Positions 61,184-64,000 of a stretch of 64,000 nucleotides of DNA are shown in pieces (position 1 is the first letter of the stretch; each line of letters starts with the position of its first letter). The stretch spans positions 124,001 through 188,000 of the forward strand of contig NZ_AUFO01000015.1 of the NCBI RefSeq assembly GCF_000426545.1, read 5' to 3'. Both the position numbers and the translations under genes were made by a program. The stretch is from Paenibacillus massiliensis subsp. panacisoli DSM 21345 (GTDB lineage Bacteria > Bacillota > Bacilli > Paenibacillales > Paenibacillaceae). The notes under the pieces are model-generated. The model searched no databases and had not been told where the DNA came from. It saw only the letters and a list, made by a program, of their open reading frames with translations.

Positions 61184-62560
61184 TTAAGCTTCATTGGCCA
61201 GCGAATCATGGTTTGCTTTGTTTTTCTTGAAGAAACCGAATACGACTGCCAATAGTACCAGTCCAACAACCGTTACGGTAACACCTGTAGCTCCGAACGA
61301 TTTGGCGATATTTCCAAGAAGAATTCCGGAAGCCGCAAAGTCGGCATCAGAGAACGTTGTACTTGCAAAACCGAGGTTGCCGAGAACTGGCATTAAGAAT
61401 ACAGGCAGGAAGGTAATTAACAATCCATTCACAAAAGATCCCAGGGTAGCGCCGCGAACACCGCCTGTTGCATTACCGAATACCCCGGCTGTCGCACCCG
61501 TAAAGAAATGGGGAACTACACCTGGCAAGATGATAACGGACCCTGTAGCGGCAAGAATCACCATTCCCACGATCCCGCCAAGGAAGCTGCTGAAGAATCC
61601 AATTAACACCGCATTTGGCGCATATGGAAAAACAACCGGACAATCGAGAGCAGGCTTGGAGTTGGGAACAAGCTTGGTAGAAATCCCCTTGAAAGCGGGT
61701 ACAATTTCAGCTAATACAAGCCGAACCCCAGAAAGGATGACGAATACCCCTGCCGCAAAGGTAACGCCCTGAATAACGGAGAACACAAGGTAATGAGTAC
61801 CGCCGCTAAGTTCTGTCTCAACATAGGATGGGCCGGCAAAGAGAGCAATGATGACATACAGTACTACCATCGTTAACGAGATGGTCACAGAACTATCACG
61901 CAAGAATCCCAACCCTTTAGGAAAATTAATCTCCTCTGTTGAACGGGAGCCTTTCCCGACAAGCTTCCCTATAAGTCCAGAAGCAACGTAACCTAAGCTG
62001 GAAAAGTGCCCGAATCCTACGCTGTCGTTACCCGTAATTTTCCGCATGATGGGTTGGCAAATGGCCGGAAAAACCGCCATGATTAGACCTAAAGCAAGGG
62101 AACCGACAACAATCAGCGGGGCTCCTTTTAGACCTGAGACAACTAGAATAACAGCAAGCATACAAGCCATGTATAAGGTATGATGACCCGTTAAGAAGAT
62201 ATATTTTAACTTTGTAAAGCGGGCAATCAAGATATTCGCTATCATGCCAAAAAACATAATAAAGGCGGTGACACTGCCAAATTCATTAAGAGCCATGGCA
62301 ACAATGGCCTCGTTATTCGGAACAACGCCTGTTACGTGAAAGGCGCTCTGGAACATTTTCCCAAATGGATCCAGAGACTGAACAATGATTCCAGCCCCTG
62401 CGGAAATGACTAGAAAGCCCAGGAACGTCTTGGTTGTTCCTTTAACGATCTCACTGGTTGGCTTCTTCTGAATAATGAGCCCCACTAAAGAGATTAACGC
62501 AACCAAGACGGCTGGCTGGCTCAAAATATCCATCATTAATTTGAGAATTCTTTCGCCCAT
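61184..62560 (-). CDS. PTS sugar transporter subunit IIC, UlaA/SgaT (ascorbate) family
   Basis: A 458-residue membrane component with about 10-11 helices. The start LMMDILSQPAVLVALISLVGLIIQKKP and ISAGAGIIVQSLDPFGKMF are typical of the UlaA/SgaT group, which transports L-ascorbate or related sugars with phosphorylation. AAAAGGGG precedes ATG 62560. The IIB gene lies just upstream, and a IIA domain is in the regulator gene before it. The transketolase and HAD genes downstream are not those of the classical ascorbate pathway (no UlaD/E/F), so the sugar is probably a different pentose, pentitol or related compound. Confidence 0.85.
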   Translation of the reverse strand: MGERILKLMMDILSQPAVLVALISLVGLIIQKKPTSEIVKGTTKTFLGFLVISAGAGIIVQSLDPFGKMFQSAFHVTGVVPNNEAIVAMALNEFGSVTAFIMFFGMIANILIARFTKLKYIFLTGHHTLYMACMLAVILVVSGLKGAPLIVVGSLALGLIMAVFPAICQPIMRKITGNDSVGFGHFSSLGYVASGLIGKLVGKGSRSTEEINFPKGLGFLRDSSVTISLTMVVLYVIIALFAGPSYVETELSGGTHYLVFSVIQGVTFAAGVFVILSGVRLVLAEIVPAFKGISTKLVPNSKPALDCPVVFPYAPNAVLIGFFSSFLGGIVGMVILAATGSVIILPGVVPHFFTGATAGVFGNATGGVRGATLGSFVNGLLITFLPVFLMPVLGNLGFASTTFSDADFAASGILLGNIAKSFGATGVTVTVVGLVLLAVVFGFFKKNKANHDSLANEA

Positions 62561-62608
62561 GATATCTGTCCCCTTTTATTTTCCTTAGAGTAGAGCTTTC
62601 ATCCGTGA

Positions 62609-62890
62609 TTAAAGCAATCCCTTTTCCTGGAATACATCCTTAAGCTTCGCGCGAAGACCGTCCATATCTATAATGCTATCAATCACAATAACCTCCCCTA
62701 AATGCCCCATTCCTGTGGCAATATCCTTTGCGGCGATAAAAAGATCCGCTGAATCCGGAGTTGCCGAGCTAAGATCGGAATGGTCTACTTCGATACCACT
62801 TAAACCAAACTCCGACAGGATTTGTTGAACGTTCATCTCGAGCATGAAGCTGCTTCCTAACCCTGTACCGCAGATTGCTAATATTTTCAT
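62609..62890 (-). CDS. PTS sugar transporter subunit IIB, UlaB-like
   Basis: A 93-residue phosphocarrier: ILAICGTGLGSSFMLEMN has the active-site Cys at residue 7 in the C-G-T-G-x-G-S-S loop of lactose/ascorbate-type IIB. It takes phosphate from the IIA domain and passes it to the sugar bound at IIC. GGAGG lies seven bases before ATG 62890. It sits between the regulator/IIA gene and the IIC gene with short spacings. Confidence 0.88.
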   Translation of the reverse strand: MKILAICGTGLGSSFMLEMNVQQILSEFGLSGIEVDHSDLSSATPDSADLFIAAKDIATGMGHLGEVIVIDSIIDMDGLRAKLKDVFQEKGLL

Positions 62891-62961
62891 GATAATTCCT
62901 CCAACTTTTAATTTTGATAACTTTGGCATTCTCAGCATTCACTTATGAAGACAAATTCGTA

Positions 62962-64000
62962 TTACGCCGTGGCGGAATATAGCTTGAATAAGCCAAGAAT
63001 TTTCTCGATAGACTCTTCCTCTTTTAAAAGCTCAATGTTCTTGGTATCACTGAGAAGTTTGGTTAACTGGGTAAGCGCCTTAAGATGTGTCTTATTATCA
63101 TTGGCCGCAACGCAGAATAATAGCCGGACAGGGTACTTCTCGTCATTTAAAAAATATACCGGCTTATTTAGCTTTAAAAAGCTCATCCCTACTTGATTCA
63201 CTCCCATTTTAGGACGTGCATGCGGGATCGCGACTTCATTGCCGATGACTACATACGGGCCTAAGGTCTTAATATTTGAAATCATTGCATCAATATAGGA
63301 GGGCTCAATCGCTCCCTTTTCCAGCAACGGATTTGCCGCCGCCTTTATTGCCTCTTCCCAATCGAGGAGTTGTTCCATAACTTGAATCGTTTCTTCTTTT
63401 AGTAAATCGCTTAGCACAGGTTGGTTCCTCCTCTGAATATCTATTTTTTTATGAAATGTCAGTTGACTTAATGCGCCCGACAATCCTTTTTCATCATAGA
63501 TGTTCGCATAACGCTCAATCGTTTGGATAAGCTCTTTCAGGGATATGTCATGGTATTCAATACCAAAGAGCTGCTGATACACTTCATTGACTAATCTGTT
63601 TTTTTCATTTGGAGTCATGATTGGCTTTACATAAAAGCATGGAAGCGTTGACTCAAGCTCTACCGTCGAAAAGATAAGATCATATTGATCGATATTCTCG
63701 TTCTGGTAGCCCTGTAAAGACAGTGTTTTTTCTACGGTGATTTCGGAGAAAAGCGACTCTATCAGGTGTTTTACCATCAAAGAAGAGCTTACTCCGCTTG
63801 GACACACGACAATCGCTCTTTTCTTTTTCGGCATGGCCTGCTGCGGTTGTGCCAACAGTGCGCCAAAATGCATCGTAATAAAGCCGATTTCTTCCTCCGG
63901 AATATTGATGCTTAGTAGCGATCCAATGGGCTGAAGCAGCTCTTTTACAATGGTATACAGCTCATTGTGTTCACTTTTAATTTGATCGAGAAGCGGATTA
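62962..64000 (-). CDS. PRD-type transcriptional regulator with EIIB-like and EIIA domains, 3' part (runs off right edge)
   Basis: The frame is open to the right edge, so the N-terminal DNA-binding part is missing. What is present reads: the end of a PRD domain (EEEIGFITMHFGALLAQ, with the regulatory His), an EIIB-like domain (RAIVVCPSGVSSSLMVKHL with a Cys), and a C-terminal EIIA domain of the fructose/mannitol type with active-site His in EVAIPHARPKMGV. This is the layout of MtlR/LicR/ManR activators, which sense PTS sugar through phosphorylation. It is the first gene of the operon seen here and probably both regulates it and supplies the IIA function. Confidence 0.85.
   Translation of the reverse strand, partial: NPLLDQIKSEHNELYTIVKELLQPIGSLLSINIPEEEIGFITMHFGALLAQPQQAMPKKKRAIVVCPSGVSSSLMVKHLIESLFSEITVEKTLSLQGYQNENIDQYDLIFSTVELESTLPCFYVKPIMTPNEKNRLVNEVYQQLFGIEYHDISLKELIQTIERYANIYDEKGLSGALSQLTFHKKIDIQRRNQPVLSDLLKEETIQVMEQLLDWEEAIKAAANPLLEKGAIEPSYIDAMISNIKTLGPYVVIGNEVAIPHARPKMGVNQVGMSFLKLNKPVYFLNDEKYPVRLLFCVAANDNKTHLKALTQLTKLLSDTKNIELLKEEESIEKILGLFKLYSATA

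Noticed and set aside
61194..61772. Plus-strand frame of 192 codons, Pro/Thr/Ala-rich
   Set aside because: Mirror of the EIIC membrane protein gene; composition is typical of an antisense frame.
1..64000. tRNA, rRNA, T-box leaders, prophage or transposase genes
   Set aside because: Looked for and not seen on either strand; the AimR-like regulator has no phage genes around it.

Overview
The window looks like a chromosomal stretch of a spore-forming Gram-positive bacterium of the Bacillales, most likely Paenibacillus. Reasons: strong AGGAGG-type ribosome binding sites, many TTG and GTG starts, a Spo0E-like phosphatase, a guanine riboswitch upstream of xpt-pbuX, two BceRS-BceAB-type modules, a DUF1540 protein, a 7-1-7 Fur box, and an RNPP/AimR-like peptide-responsive regulator. 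No rRNA, tRNA, CRISPR array, integrase or intact insertion sequence was seen.

Layout. 1-7.5 kb: 5' end of a secreted repeat protein, an RlmN-type 23S rRNA methylase, a YdaJ-YdaK-like pair (GH8-like enzyme plus degenerate GGDEF protein), two neighbouring frameshifted genes (aminotransferase class V, cupin), an acidic orphan protein and a Spo0E-like gene. 7.8-9.3 kb: an HTH-TPR regulator whose 3' end overlaps a 38-residue exported peptide gene. 9.6-13.2 kb: racemase-like protein, guanylate kinase-like protein, pyrK-pyrD, then a type I toxin with a convergent antisense RNA. 13.4-20.7 kb: DUF2157/GDYXXLXY membrane protein, MerR-TipAS regulator, XRE regulator with membrane partner, serine hydrolase, acyl-CoA synthetase. 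20.9-25.5 kb: first Bce module (minus strand). 25.7-28.2 kb: guanine riboswitch, xpt, pbuX. 28.4-31 kb: GNAT, VLRF1-type release factor, permuted papain-like protein. 31-34.2 kb: OmpR/HisKA two-component system and a tandemly duplicated lipoprotein sharing a promoter element. 34.6-42.4 kb: asparaginase, SgrR-like regulator, DUF4173 protein, Fur-box promoter, DUF1540, uppP, Na+ symporter. 42.6-48.2 kb: MarR-controlled MFS-dehydrogenase operon flanked by a dispersed repeat, a membrane-anchored methyltransferase, another MFS exporter. 48.3-52.8 kb: second Bce module (plus strand). 53-58 kb: chemoreceptor, NTR/TIMP-like protein, two AT-rich secreted proteins. 58.2-64 kb: a PTS-transketolase catabolic operon running off the right edge.

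The window is mostly small independent units, many carrying a recognisable control site: MerR 19-bp spacer promoter, MarR operators, BceR-type inverted repeats between kinase and transporter genes of both modules, Fur box, FapR-like palindrome, guanine riboswitch. The most unusual items are the peptide-regulator pair at 7.8-9.3 kb, the toxin/antisense locus at 12.9-13.2 kb, and the Fur-box promoter at 39.2 kb, which has no conventional gene behind it and faces DUF1540 in antisense. Starts were chosen by Shine-Dalgarno spacing and can differ from automatic annotation by a few codons.
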